DNA of 21,030 nt from Acidithiobacillus ferruginosus (GCF_018854495.1 NZ_JABBDR010000163.1:1-21030); one strand, 5' to 3'. Counted from the first letter of the stretch, positions 8,445 to 16,333 are shown. Numbers and translations are program-made. The notes: generated by a model from the letters alone, not told the origin.

Positions 8445-8460
8445 GGGGACACCCGTCCCC
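8445..8460. repeat. Perfect inverted repeat in the uvrA-ssb divergent region
   Basis: GGGGAC and GTCCCC are separated by ACCC. The element lies between the AT-rich promoter-like stretch and the ssb Shine-Dalgarno sequence. It could be a protein-binding operator serving both genes or a hairpin in the ssb leader. Neither role is established by the sequence. Confidence 0.6.
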
Positions 8461-8482
8461 TTGACCATAAGGAGATCAGACG

Positions 8483-8956
8483 ATGGCGGGAGTGAACAAG
8501 GTCATATTGTTGGGGCATCTGGGACGGGACCCGGAGATGCGCTATCAGCCCAGTGGCGGCGCCATCGCGAACTTCAGCATCGCGACTTCCGAGACCTTCA
8601 AGGACAAGGAAGGCAACAAGCAGGAGCGCACCGAATGGCATCGCGTCGTGCTCTTCGGACGCACCGCGGAAATCGCCGGCGAATACCTGCGCAAGGGCAG
8701 CATGGCCTATGTGGAGGGCCGCCTGCAGACGCGCAAGTGGACCGACAAGGATGGGCAGGAGCGTTACACCACGGAGATCGTGGGAGACCGTCTGCAACTG
8801 GTGGGCGCGCGTGGGGGCGGTGGCGGCGGTGCGGCCAGCTTCGATGAGGAAGATCAGTCCCAGCCGAGTGGTGGCGGCAGCAGTGCTGGGGGCGCGCGGA
8901 AAAATGAGATGCCGCCCGCGCCGGCGGAGGATTTTGATGATGATATTCCGTTCTAG
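8483..8956 (+). CDS. ssb: Single-stranded DNA-binding protein
   Basis: A 157-residue SSB that coats single-stranded DNA in replication, repair and recombination. The N-terminal OB fold spans about residues 1-110, beginning [20 protein letters not shown] and including [13 protein letters not shown] and [12 protein letters not shown] disordered Gly/Ser-rich linker with a run of six glycines follows at about 111-148. The acidic tip DFDDDIPF is intact, which recruits partner proteins such as PriA, RecQ and DNA polymerase III chi. Length is usual for the family. The start is firm: AAGGAG (8469-8474) is eight bases upstream. It is divergent from uvrA, the arrangement also found in E. coli, and is followed by structured non-coding DNA with no further gene on its strand for about 600 bases. 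Confidence 0.97.
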   Translation: MAGVNKVILLGHLGRDPEMRYQPSGGAIANFSIATSETFKDKEGNKQERTEWHRVVLFGRTAEIAGEYLRKGSMAYVEGRLQTRKWTDKDGQERYTTEIVGDRLQLVGARGGGGGGAASFDEEDQSQPSGGGSSAGGARKNEMPPAPAEDFDDDIPF

Positions 8957-8987
8957 GGACTAGAGTTAGGGTGTTGCGATGGTCGCC

Positions 8988-9009
8988 AAGCCCGCCGAAT
9001 TGCGGGCTT
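8988..9009 (+). terminator. Hairpin after ssb, possible terminator
   Basis: AAGCCCGC, a six-base loop and GCGGGCTT form a perfect eight-base-pair stem 31 bases after the ssb stop. There is no T-run after it, so it may stabilise the ssb mRNA end or terminate with Rho instead of acting as a classical intrinsic terminator. Confidence 0.45.
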
Positions 9010-9019
9010 CGCCGTCTGA

Positions 9020-9123
9020 GTGGCACTCTTGTCAGAGAAAGATGCTGACCCCGGTGAAATCGGGCTATCCAGGCCTTACCCGGTCAAGCACTGCCAGACA
9101 GCATGTATCCTCTGTCTGGTTTT
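9020..9123 (+). ncRNA. Candidate small structured RNA downstream of ssb (speculative)
   Basis: This gene-free stretch has three successive perfect short hairpins on the plus strand: GTCAG/CTGAC (9031-9049), CCCG/CGGG (9050-9064) and CCAGACAG/CTGTCTGG (9094-9119), the last ending in TTTT. GACC (9047-9050) can alternatively pair with GGTC (9082-9085). It does not match tRNA, SRP RNA, 6S RNA or a riboswitch that I know. No strong promoter is seen, so it may be only the 3' UTR of ssb. Confidence 0.25.
9094..9123 (+). terminator. Intrinsic terminator downstream of ssb
   Basis: CCAGACAG and CTGTCTGG form a perfect eight-base-pair stem with a ten-base loop, followed immediately by TTTT. On the plus strand it would end the ssb transcript, or a small RNA from this region. 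The next 70 bases (9124-9194) are AT-rich and hold nothing else I can identify. Confidence 0.6.
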
Positions 9124-9194
9124 GCTATTCCTGTAGAATTTTAAACCCAGGCATAATAAATTCCTGATGACTACTTATGCGTCTTCTCGGGATG

Positions 9195-9383
9195 TTACCT
9201 CCCCAACGCCCTTTCGATCTTCTTGTCCGTCTTGTACTGACTCAGCGCATATACCGCCCAGATGGCCGCGGGCACCCAGCCGATCAGCGTGATCTGCAAA
9301 ATCAGACAAATAATCCCCGCAATCGGGCGGCCAATGGTGAAAAATACCAGAAATGGCAGAAAAATAGCTAAAAGCAGACGCAT
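9195..9383 (-). CDS. Pmp3/YqaE family small membrane protein (UPF0057)
   Basis: A 62-residue protein with two hydrophobic helices (about residues 2-20 and 24-48) separated by a short polar turn, and a basic tail (YKTDKKIERALGR). The segment FFTIGRPIAGIICLILQITLIGWVPAAIWA is split over these helices and matches the Pmp3/YqaE/UPF0057 pattern. In plants and yeast such proteins affect membrane potential and salt tolerance; in bacteria the role is poorly defined, often stress-related. The start at 9383 is chosen for the strong purine run AGGGGGG (9389-9395) upstream; a longer frame from 9422 would add 13 hydrophilic residues. It is monocistronic and divergent from the DUF445 gene. Confidence 0.85.
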   Translation of the reverse strand: MRLLLAIFLPFLVFFTIGRPIAGIICLILQITLIGWVPAAIWAVYALSQYKTDKKIERALGR

Positions 9384-9420
9384 GTGTTCCCCCCTATAGG
9401 ACTTCTCTGGTCGCCTGCCC

Positions 9421-9450
9421 ATACTACGACCGGTGCTGTCAGCGCTTCAA
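9421..9450 (-). promoter_or_regulatory. Candidate sigma-70 promoter of the Pmp3-type gene
   Basis: On the minus strand TTGAAG (9445-9450), an 18-base spacer and TAGTAT (9421-9426) form a reasonable promoter. The predicted start of transcription is near 9414, about 30 bases before the ATG. Confidence 0.45.
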
Positions 9451-9487
9451 GCCCTTGTCGCACTTTTACCGGGCATACGCTGCCTTC

Positions 9488-9496
9488 TGCTAAACT
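9488..9496 (+). promoter_or_regulatory. Candidate extended -10 for the DUF445 gene
   Basis: TGCTAAACT fits an extended -10 (TGn plus a hexamer) 56 bases before the GTG start. The -35 region is poor (TTTACC at 9465-9470, too far away), which extended -10 promoters can tolerate. Confidence 0.3.
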
Positions 9497-9542
9497 CCGG
9501 GCCAGATATCCCAGGGATGCGCCCGTGCCCGCCCTCACCTAC

Positions 9543-9547
9543 AGGAG
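9543..9547 (+). promoter_or_regulatory. Shine-Dalgarno AGGAG that sets the GTG start of the DUF445 gene
   Basis: Within ACAGGAG, the core AGGAG is followed by a five-base spacer and GTG at 9553. This start puts the basic segment and first membrane helix directly at the N-terminus, as expected for the family. Confidence 0.6.
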
Positions 9548-9552
9548 CTGCC

Positions 9553-10845
9553 GTGACCGCCGCTAAACCAGATCGGACTCGAAGACTACGTTTGCTGCGC
9601 CGCTGGGCGCTGGGTTTGTTGCTGGGGGCGCTGGCGCTGTTTCTGGTGGCGGCAGCATATGACTTTGCCGGACCCTGGGCCTGGGTGGGGGCCTTTGCGG
9701 AGGCGGCCATGGTGGGCGCTTTGGCGGACTGGTTTGCGGTGGTCGCGCTCTTCCGGCATCCCCTGGGGTTGCCCATTCCGCACACGGCGATCCTGCCGCG
9801 GAACAAGGCGCGTCTGGCGCGCCGTCTGGCGGAGTTCATCCGCGATCACTTTCTGGAGGCCGAGGCCATTGTGCGCCTGTTGCGACGCGCCGATCCGGCC
9901 ACCTGGCTGGCGCAGTGGCTGAGTGATGCCGGGAACAGCGCGCTGCTGGCCCGGCAGATGACGGTCTTGTTCCAACAAGGGTTGGCCCTCAGCGACGACC
10001 GCGAATTGCGCACCGCCCTGCGTACTGCGTTGGGGCGGCAACTGCAGGGCATAGACGGCGCGCGCTGGGTGGGGAGTATTCTGGCGTTGCTGACCGAAGA
10101 TCACCGGCACCAGACCCTGCTCGACGATGGCATTCAGCGCCTGCGTCGCTGGCTGGATGGTGAAGATACCCAAAGCCTGCTGGCGGATCAGATCGGGGCG
10201 ATTCTCCAGCGCGCCTATCCGACCCTGTTCGCGTGGATGGGGGCGGTCATGGACCCGGCCACGCTGAGTGAGAATCTGGCCCGCAATCTGGTGAAGGCGG
10301 CGCATCAGTTGTTGCAGGAAATCGCGGATGACCCGGAGCATCCGCGCCGCCTGGCCTTTGACCGATGGATGCAGGATGCCATTCTGCGTTTGCAGACGGA
10401 TGCCGCCTTCCAGGCGCGGGTGCAGCGCTGGCAGCATGGTCTGATCACTCATCCGGCGGCGCAGGCCTATGTGGATGGCCTACTCGGCGATCTGCGTTCC
10501 TGGCTGGAAACGGACCTGCAGCGCCCCGATTCCCGGTTACAGGGGCAGGTGCAGCGTCTGTCCCAGCAACTGGGCCTTTTCCTGGGCGAGCAGCAGGCAT
10601 TGCGCGACGCGCTCAATGGCTACCTGGAGGACAGCGCCCGTCGTTTGGCGCCTGCTCTGCGCGATGGTCTGGCCCAGCATATCGAAGCGACGATACATGC
10701 CTGGCCGGATAAGGACATGGTCCGTCTTCTGGAGGAAGGGGTGGGTACGGATCTGCAGTACATTCGCGTCAATGGGACGCTGGTGGGCGGAATGATCGGT
10801 ATTGCCATTCATGCCCTGGCTCTGGCGGTGCCGCTGCTGATATAG
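9553..10845 (+). CDS. DUF445 family membrane-anchored protein (YjiN-like)
   Basis: A 430-residue protein of the DUF445 family, whose biochemical role is not established. One N-terminal transmembrane helix (about residues 15-38, LGLLLGALALFLVAAAY) follows a basic cytoplasmic start. Next comes the family hallmark EAAMVGALADWFAVVALFRHPLG and IPHTAILPRNKARLARRLAEFI. A long helical, charged central region follows. The C-terminal hydrophobic segment (GTLVGGMIGIAIHALALAVPLLI) is likely a second anchor and is preceded by the typical GTDLQYIRVNG. The start GTG at 9553 has AGGAG five bases upstream; the longer frame from ATG 9433 reads through proline-rich, non-family sequence and is rejected. Its stop lies 12 bases from the convergent murI stop. 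Confidence 0.85.
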   Translation: MTAAKPDRTRRLRLLRRWALGLLLGALALFLVAAAYDFAGPWAWVGAFAEAAMVGALADWFAVVALFRHPLGLPIPHTAILPRNKARLARRLAEFIRDHFLEAEAIVRLLRRADPATWLAQWLSDAGNSALLARQMTVLFQQGLALSDDRELRTALRTALGRQLQGIDGARWVGSILALLTEDHRHQTLLDDGIQRLRRWLDGEDTQSLLADQIGAILQRAYPTLFAWMGAVMDPATLSENLARNLVKAAHQLLQEIADDPEHPRRLAFDRWMQDAILRLQTDAAFQARVQRWQHGLITHPAAQAYVDGLLGDLRSWLETDLQRPDSRLQGQVQRLSQQLGLFLGEQQALRDALNGYLEDSARRLAPALRDGLAQHIEATIHAWPDKDMVRLLEEGVGTDLQYIRVNGTLVGGMIGIAIHALALAVPLLI

Positions 10846-10857
10846 CCTCCCCATTGG

Positions 10858-11667
10858 TCAGAGGGGCGAATCGGGCTGCGAATCCATGCGCACCCCGCTT
10901 GCGGCCAAAAGCTGGCGAGCCAGGTGGCTTTTTACGTCATTGTCGGCAGTGAAGTACAAGGATATCCGGGCGTGACGGGGTAATGGCGGCGCCGTGTCCG
11001 TCCCGATGGGGACACCCAGTCGGCGACACAACTGACGGGCAACTCCTTCATTACCATCGACGACGGTAATATCCCCGCCCAGGGTGTCGTGTATCAGGTC
11101 GTCGATCCAGCAGTAATGGGTACAACCCAGGACGACCACGCCGATATCCGCAGTTCGCGCGGGCCGGACCTGCGCCTGCAGATAGCGGCCGGCGCGAACC
11201 CTCCAGTCCGCATCCTGCGCCTCGATGATCTCGGCGAGCCCGGAGCAGGCCAACGGGCGAACGCGTTCCTGCCCATTTTCCAGCAGGTTCAGAAGGTTCC
11301 GCAGTTTTTCGCCGCCGACGGTGATGCTGGTGGCGAGCAGGAGAACGCCTCCCTGGGGATGTTCCGTCAGCGCTTTCCGGATGGCTGGTTCGATGCCGAT
11401 GATGGGGACGTCGGCGCACTCCCGTAACGGCGCGACGGCGGCGCTGGTGGCGGTATTGCAGGCGAGCACTACCGCGTCCACGCCAGCGGCGATGAACCAG
11501 GCATAGGCTGCTTCCGTCCACTCCCGCACCTGCGCAGGGCTTTTGTCGCCGTAGGGCGCGTGGGCGCTGTCGCCATAGAAAAGATAATGCGCGTCAGGCA
11601 GGTAGCGCAGGCAACTGAGCAGCGTGCTGAGACCGCCGATACCCGAGTCGAATATGCCGATGCGCAT
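10858..11667 (-). CDS. murI: Glutamate racemase
   Basis: A 269-residue cofactor-independent racemase that converts L-glutamate to D-glutamate for peptidoglycan synthesis. The N-terminus MRIGIFDSGIGGLS and YGDSAHAPYG are family signatures. Both catalytic cysteines are present: Cys70 (in VVLACNTATS) and Cys182 (in VLGCTHY). Length is typical. It is the last gene of the minus-strand glucan operon: its ATG shares one base with the TGA of the ROK kinase gene (TGATG), so translation is probably coupled. A cell-wall precursor gene at the end of a glycogen operon is unexpected; MurI may be linked through shared transcription, with no direct biochemical connection. It converges on the DUF445 gene with a 12-base gap and no clear terminator. 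Confidence 0.95.
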   Translation of the reverse strand: MRIGIFDSGIGGLSTLLSCLRYLPDAHYLFYGDSAHAPYGDKSPAQVREWTEAAYAWFIAAGVDAVVLACNTATSAAVAPLRECADVPIIGIEPAIRKALTEHPQGGVLLLATSITVGGEKLRNLLNLLENGQERVRPLACSGLAEIIEAQDADWRVRAGRYLQAQVRPARTADIGVVVLGCTHYCWIDDLIHDTLGGDITVVDGNEGVARQLCRRLGVPIGTDTAPPLPRHARISLYFTADNDVKSHLARQLLAASGVRMDSQPDSPL

Positions 11668-12614
11668 CAGTCGTGGAGAAACTCTTGATCGGCGAGCAGC
11701 GCGGCCCCGCGCATGCCGGCGAGGTCGTCGTCATTGCCGCGTTTCACTTCGACGTTACCGCGCAACGCGGGAATCATATCCGCATCGAGGCGTTGCAGCA
11801 TGGCCGGCGCGAAGCGGTCCCATGCGGCACTCATGCCGCCGCCAATCCGCACCACCGCGACATCGGTTACCTTGAGGACATGGGCCAGCACCTGTCCCAG
11901 ATAGCCACCAGCCATCCGAAAGACGCTGGCGGCTTCACTGCGACCATCGCCGGCCATCTGGGCAATGACCATGGCGTCCGGCGCCGTGCCGGTCAGCTCC
12001 ACATAGCTGGATTGCACCCCGCGCGCCGAGGCGTATTGCTCCAGGCAGCCCTGATTGCCACAACCACAACGCCGCCCTCCGGGCACCACGATGATATGAC
12101 CGATTTCCATGGCGCTGCCGTGGTCCCCCCGCCAAGGCCGGCCCTGATGAATCCAGCCGCCGCCGACTCCCGTGCCGAGGCCGACGTAGAGCAGATTTCG
12201 CAGTTCCGGGTGCTCCTGCCGCTCCTCCCAGAATTCACCATAGCCCGCGGCGTTGGCGTCGTTTTCGACGAGGACGGGGAGTTGGCAGGCCGCGCCGATG
12301 GCGGCTTGCAGGTCGAACTGGATCAGTTGCGGAATGTTGGGGGATTGCAGCAATACGCCGTCATCATCGATAAAGCCCGGGAACGCAATGCCAACCCGCG
12401 CGATATCGGGATGATGTCGACGCAGGTCGGCGATGCCTTCGGTCAGGAGGGTAGTGACCAGCGCTGCTGCACCCTCCGGGTCCGGCGCCTGGCGGCACTT
12501 CTCGCGCAAATCCACTTCACTGCGGGTGGAGTCCAGAAGTTCATTACCCCGAAAGACGCCGAAACGCAGGTTGGTGCCGCCCACATCGATGCCGATGGTC
12601 AGGTCCTCAGCCAT
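11667..12614 (-). CDS. ROK family sugar kinase, probable glucokinase
   Basis: A 315-residue kinase with the ROK fold, probably cytosolic, transferring phosphate from ATP (or polyphosphate) to a hexose. The phosphate-binding motif DVGGTN is at residues 10-15, and the catalytic aspartate Asp119 is in ENDANAAGYGE. Glu170 and His173 are in MEIGHIIV. The zinc-binding motif CGCGNQGCLE is at 183-192. The GLGTGVGGG loop precedes it. In this locus, glucose is the likely substrate: the neighbouring GH57 enzymes can release free glucose from alpha-glucans and this kinase would return it as glucose-6-phosphate. N-acetylhexosamine kinase or transcriptional regulator activity is less likely; no helix-turn-helix domain is present. 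The start overlaps the previous gene by eight bases, and the stop overlaps murI by one. Confidence 0.88.
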   Translation of the reverse strand: MAEDLTIGIDVGGTNLRFGVFRGNELLDSTRSEVDLREKCRQAPDPEGAAALVTTLLTEGIADLRRHHPDIARVGIAFPGFIDDDGVLLQSPNIPQLIQFDLQAAIGAACQLPVLVENDANAAGYGEFWEERQEHPELRNLLYVGLGTGVGGGWIHQGRPWRGDHGSAMEIGHIIVVPGGRRCGCGNQGCLEQYASARGVQSSYVELTGTAPDAMVIAQMAGDGRSEAASVFRMAGGYLGQVLAHVLKVTDVAVVRIGGGMSAAWDRFAPAMLQRLDADMIPALRGNVEVKRGNDDDLAGMRGAALLADQEFLHD

Positions 12615-14625
12615 GGGGGATAACCTCTGCCTGTACCTCTATGATATGGGCCTTGCCCATCTGCACAGGCCATTCCAGATCCAGGCGCAAGGCCTGCATG
12701 ATTTTTTCGAATCCTGCCTCGGACTGCGATACCGTCAGGTGGGGTGCCCCTTGCCAGCGCACGGGCGGCTGGAAGCGCAGAACGATTTTGCCGCCCATGA
12801 CCGCATCCTCCAGCACGATTTCACTGGCCGCTTCGCCCTGAATGGGACTGCCAAAGCCGCCCTGAGAACGGCCATTGGCAAAGAGCTGCCCCGCCGGGCC
12901 GTCACAACTGGGCATCGCCAGAAAGAGCCGGGTGCTGAAACAATGGGATTCCACGCCCTTGCGGGCCGACTCGACGCGATAATTTACGGTGAGGCGGTTG
13001 TCTGTCAGGGTATAACGTTTGCTGACCGCCCAGGCATCGGCGACCCCTCCGGAAAAATGGGGCGATTGTTGCAGGGAGTGCTCACCGTAGCTGACGGCAT
13101 CGTCATCGAGCCAATCCTGAAAGCTGTGGCAGGGAGAGGCATCCGGAGTCAGATCGTCCGGACCGATTTCTGCCTTGAAGGCGATACGGTCATGGGCGGA
13201 AGTGATGCCTTCGCCAGTGTGTTCCGGGCTGACGGCGCCGTGGCGGATCTTGTCGTAGTAGGCTTCATCGCGGCGGGCAAGGGTATCTCCCAGATTATGC
13301 TGCAACCCGTAACAATCCCACTCGGTGACGGCGGCGCCGGATTCGGGGCGGATGATGATCTGCAGGGCGTGATTGTGATAGAGCAGTTCATCGCTGCCAT
13401 CCATATCCAGATCCATGCGCTCCAGTTCCGGACGGGGCTGGAGCCGATCGAGTCCAGCCTCCAGGCGTACGATGGCGTTAAACACCGCACGGCGCAGATG
13501 CGGGAGGTAGATACCGCCAAACAGGCCATGCCAGTAGGCATCATTGGCCTGGGCTTCGTGGAGGTCTGCGCGCAGGGCTTTGCTCTGCTGGCGCCCAGGC
13601 AGGGCATGGAAGCGCCGAGATAGCTGCAGCATGCGTTTATGCATCCAGTTGGATTCCGGATAGCGGGTCAGAAAATTCTTCCAGATGCCCCCGCGGATGA
13701 ATGCCTTGCGGTTTTCGAGCCGGCCCGCCGTTTTTTCCTGCTCCAGGAAGGCCGCATAGCAGCGGGCCGCCTTGGGAGCCAGCGTCCACTCGTTCATCTC
13801 GCTGTAGGACACCGTCGGCAGGTAGATGACACCCCGGGGCCGGTTTCCTGCGAGATAATCCCGGTAGTGCATGGGCTGGATATGGGGCGAATCGAGGACG
13901 CCACGCAGAAACTGTTCCAGCCAGCCCTTCTCATAGACCCAGCTATAGGTTTCGGGCCAGAGGCCAAACTTTTCGATATCGTCGAAGTAAATGCCGGCGC
14001 TGTCCGGATGCTGTTCAGAGATGCCCTCTATGTGGGCAACGGTGGTGGCCGCTTCGGAAAAGGGCAGGCGATAACGCAGATCTTCGGAAATCGGAAAGAC
14101 GTCGATACACTGGCCGTTCTCCTCGGTGCGGTGGAAACCACCGAGTTGCTCTCTTGCTGCGCCCGCGCAGAGGAAGTGGTAGTCGTCCACCATGACATAT
14201 TTCACTCCGGCTTCGTGGAGTGCCGGCACGACGCTGGGGTCCCAGACCCGTTCCGTGAGCCAGGCCCCGGCAGGACGCTGCCCGAAGTGTTTCTCCAGAC
14301 GCCCGGCCATGGCCTCCAGTTGCGCGACGCGGTCCAGGTGGGGGATGGCGGCGAGCACCGGTTCCGTATCGCCGGCCCCCACCAGTTCCGCCTGCTGACG
14401 GCTTACCATCTCCTGCAACAGGACGATGGTTCGGGGGTGCCGGTCAAGCAGATAGGAGAGCAGCCAGCCGCTGATGTGGATGGCGAAGGGAAAGTCGGGA
14501 AAGCGGTGCATCGTCTCTAAAAACGGGTGATAACAGCGGACCACGGCATCGTCGATGACGTGGGGGAAGTTGCCGACCGGCTGGTGGGCATGGACGCCCA
14601 GGAGGAGCGGGGTGCTGTGGATCAT
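12607..14625 (-). CDS. GH57 alpha-glucan enzyme, probable 4-alpha-glucanotransferase
   Basis: A 672-residue enzyme with the architecture of the Thermococcus litoralis 4-alpha-glucanotransferase (about 660 residues) and the archaeal GH57 amylases. The catalytic barrel is N-terminal (about 1-300), with the HAHQPVGNF motif at 12-20. The likely nucleophile Glu125 is in GAWLTERVWDPS, and the acid/base Asp215 or Asp216 is in IYFDDIEKFGLWP. A helical middle domain (about 310-390) follows, then a long beta-rich C-terminal domain (about 400-672) as in that subfamily. The expected reaction is transfer of maltooligosaccharide units between alpha-1,4-glucans, releasing glucose, a role filled by GH77 MalQ in E. 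coli. Hydrolysis as alpha-amylase cannot be excluded by sequence alone. Its start overlaps the preceding GH57 gene by four bases (ATGA). Confidence 0.88.
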   Translation of the reverse strand: MIHSTPLLLGVHAHQPVGNFPHVIDDAVVRCYHPFLETMHRFPDFPFAIHISGWLLSYLLDRHPRTIVLLQEMVSRQQAELVGAGDTEPVLAAIPHLDRVAQLEAMAGRLEKHFGQRPAGAWLTERVWDPSVVPALHEAGVKYVMVDDYHFLCAGAAREQLGGFHRTEENGQCIDVFPISEDLRYRLPFSEAATTVAHIEGISEQHPDSAGIYFDDIEKFGLWPETYSWVYEKGWLEQFLRGVLDSPHIQPMHYRDYLAGNRPRGVIYLPTVSYSEMNEWTLAPKAARCYAAFLEQEKTAGRLENRKAFIRGGIWKNFLTRYPESNWMHKRMLQLSRRFHALPGRQQSKALRADLHEAQANDAYWHGLFGGIYLPHLRRAVFNAIVRLEAGLDRLQPRPELERMDLDMDGSDELLYHNHALQIIIRPESGAAVTEWDCYGLQHNLGDTLARRDEAYYDKIRHGAVSPEHTGEGITSAHDRIAFKAEIGPDDLTPDASPCHSFQDWLDDDAVSYGEHSLQQSPHFSGGVADAWAVSKRYTLTDNRLTVNYRVESARKGVESHCFSTRLFLAMPSCDGPAGQLFANGRSQGGFGSPIQGEAASEIVLEDAVMGGKIVLRFQPPVRWQGAPHLTVSQSEAGFEKIMQALRLDLEWPVQMGKAHIIEVQAEVIPHG

Positions 14626-16328
14626 TCGGGGTCCTTGGTGTGAGTACGGCGCATGGTACCACCGGCCTCCGCCGCGCCGCCGCCGTGGCTGATGAGCTTG
14701 CTGAGGTTGTCGGGGGCGGGGATTTGCATCAGGGTGTAGAGCTTGCGGAGGTTGAGGCGGTACAGATGATCGAAATCGCGAACCGAGTCCGAGGGATTGT
14801 AATCACCCAGCCACCAGAACCAGTCGGAGCCCTCACAGCGGCCAAGCTGTTCGAGGATGCGAGCCTGCTGCTCCGCAGGAAATTGCCCGATATGCTGATC
14901 CACATCCTGTTTGGCGGCGCAGAGCAGGTCCCATGCGCGGTTTTTGGCAGCCTCGCCGATCCAGGTGCTGAAGCTGCCGTAGACCCAGCTCCCCGCGGCC
15001 AGATGGGGTATGCTCTGGATACCATCGGGATGGTGGCTGACGAAGTCGCTGAAGGTGCACATCTGGATGTGGGGGTGATTGGCCAGGGATTTATAAAGCT
15101 CGGAGAGAAAGTAATAGCCATTGTAGGGATAGTATTCCCAGGCGTTCTCGCCATCCAGAATGATGCTGACAACGGGGTTTTCCTCATGCTCCGTCTGCCG
15201 CCAGATCGCCTCCAGTTTGTGGATGAAGTCCGTGACTGCATCGTGGCCGAACCAGGTTTTGTAATCGAAGCCGATGGTGTCGGAGAGGGCATCGTCACGG
15301 AAGAAGAGCACGGGGCCCTGCCCCTGCAGTTGGTAGGGGCGGTACAGGTATTCCGCCCGGCCGCGGGGTCCGTTGTCGTCGTTGCCGAGCAGCAGGCTGT
15401 GGGTCAATATGCCTTCACCGGAGGCCGTCCAGCGCACGCCGGCGCTGCCCATCATTTCGACAAAGGCGGTAGAGACCCCTCCTTCCGCGGGCCACATGCC
15501 CTGCGCCGGTACCCCGAAATGCCGGGGATGGCTATTCTGCGCGCGGTCGATGTGCCAGCGGGCACGCTCGGCGCCGCCGGGGTAGGCCGGACAGTCCGGC
15601 AGCGGCGCGTCCGCCACCGCCTCATGCGCTGCCGCAAAGTCGAGCAGCAGGGGGCCGATGGGATGGTAGTAGGGAGTGGTGGAAATTTCGATACGTCCCG
15701 CTTCCGCCAAGGCGCGATAGCGGGGAATCAGGCCGGCGATGAGTTCGCCGAGAAATGCCACCAGTTGCCGGCGGTCTTCCTGGCTGAAAGCATGGCCTTT
15801 GGCGAACAGTGACTGGAGAAAGGGGCTGCCGCGGCGCACGGTTTCCCCGGCCCAGGCCAGGTGATACCAGACCAGAAGGTCCGCCATGTATTGTACCGAG
15901 AGGTAATCCGCCATCTCCTTAACGTCCTCCAGCATGAGCTGGTAAATCTCATACAGGCGACGATAGGGCGGGAAGGGGGTGAGCATGTGCTCGTGGTCGA
16001 GGCGAAAACATTGCTCCAGAAGGAAATGCCGCTGTTCGTTGGGCAGCGTCTTGAGGTCTCCCGTGGCTAGTGCGATCAGCAGCGGATCGCGAAACTGCCC
16101 GCTCCGGAACTGCGCGGTATAGTCCTCCAGTTGCTCGACCAATATCGGCACGAAGTTGAACACGCCCCGGGCGAGGGGGTTCTCCTCATAATGTGCCACC
16201 ATATCCGCGTAGTCCTTGCAGGCATGCAGGTAGGTCCACGGCAGGGCGTAGAAGCCGTCGGCATCGCGGTAATCGGGCTGGTGCATGTGCCAGCAGAAAA
16301 TGACATGAAGCGCACGCGCCGGGGGCAT
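14622..16328 (-). CDS. GH57 glycoside hydrolase, APU/alpha-amylase type
   Basis: A 568-residue GH57 enzyme clearly different from its neighbour. Conserved regions appear in order: CWHMHQPDYRD (12-22), IEISTTPYYHPIGPLL (213-228), GMWPAEGGVS with the likely nucleophile Glu282, and ILDGENAWEYYP with the likely acid/base Asp392. These match the amylopullulanase-like GH57 group (COG1449) often found beside bacterial glycogen genes. There is no signal peptide, so it probably acts in the cytoplasm on stored glucan, as an alpha-1,4- or alpha-1,6-hydrolase; the exact linkage cannot be read from sequence. The C-terminus is helical, and the last 30 residues are poorly conserved in appearance. The ATG lies five bases after the glgC stop, preceded by a weak GAGG, and the gene overlaps the next one by four bases. 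Confidence 0.88.
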   Translation of the reverse strand: MPPARALHVIFCWHMHQPDYRDADGFYALPWTYLHACKDYADMVAHYEENPLARGVFNFVPILVEQLEDYTAQFRSGQFRDPLLIALATGDLKTLPNEQRHFLLEQCFRLDHEHMLTPFPPYRRLYEIYQLMLEDVKEMADYLSVQYMADLLVWYHLAWAGETVRRGSPFLQSLFAKGHAFSQEDRRQLVAFLGELIAGLIPRYRALAEAGRIEISTTPYYHPIGPLLLDFAAAHEAVADAPLPDCPAYPGGAERARWHIDRAQNSHPRHFGVPAQGMWPAEGGVSTAFVEMMGSAGVRWTASGEGILTHSLLLGNDDNGPRGRAEYLYRPYQLQGQGPVLFFRDDALSDTIGFDYKTWFGHDAVTDFIHKLEAIWRQTEHEENPVVSIILDGENAWEYYPYNGYYFLSELYKSLANHPHIQMCTFSDFVSHHPDGIQSIPHLAAGSWVYGSFSTWIGEAAKNRAWDLLCAAKQDVDQHIGQFPAEQQARILEQLGRCEGSDWFWWLGDYNPSDSVRDFDHLYRLNLRKLYTLMQIPAPDNLSKLISHGGGAAEAGGTMRRTHTKDPE

Positions 16329-16333
16329 GGGGA

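Noticed and set aside
8397..8482. E. coli-type LexA (SOS) box between uvrA and ssb
   Set aside because: I looked for CTGT-N8-ACAG and close variants on both strands and found none. A different LexA motif cannot be excluded.
8979..9167. Short open frame of 62 codons downstream of ssb
   Set aside because: It runs through two hairpins and a T-run, has no Shine-Dalgarno sequence and no resemblance to a known small protein.
10838..10870. CCCC/GGGG pairing between the DUF445 and murI stops as a bidirectional terminator
   Set aside because: The stem is only four pairs with a ten-base loop and no T-run, too weak to annotate.
11673..13623. Two overlapping plus-strand open frames opposite the ROK kinase and the GH57 gene
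   Set aside because: They mirror strong coding regions on the other strand, overlap each other in different frames and lack family motifs.
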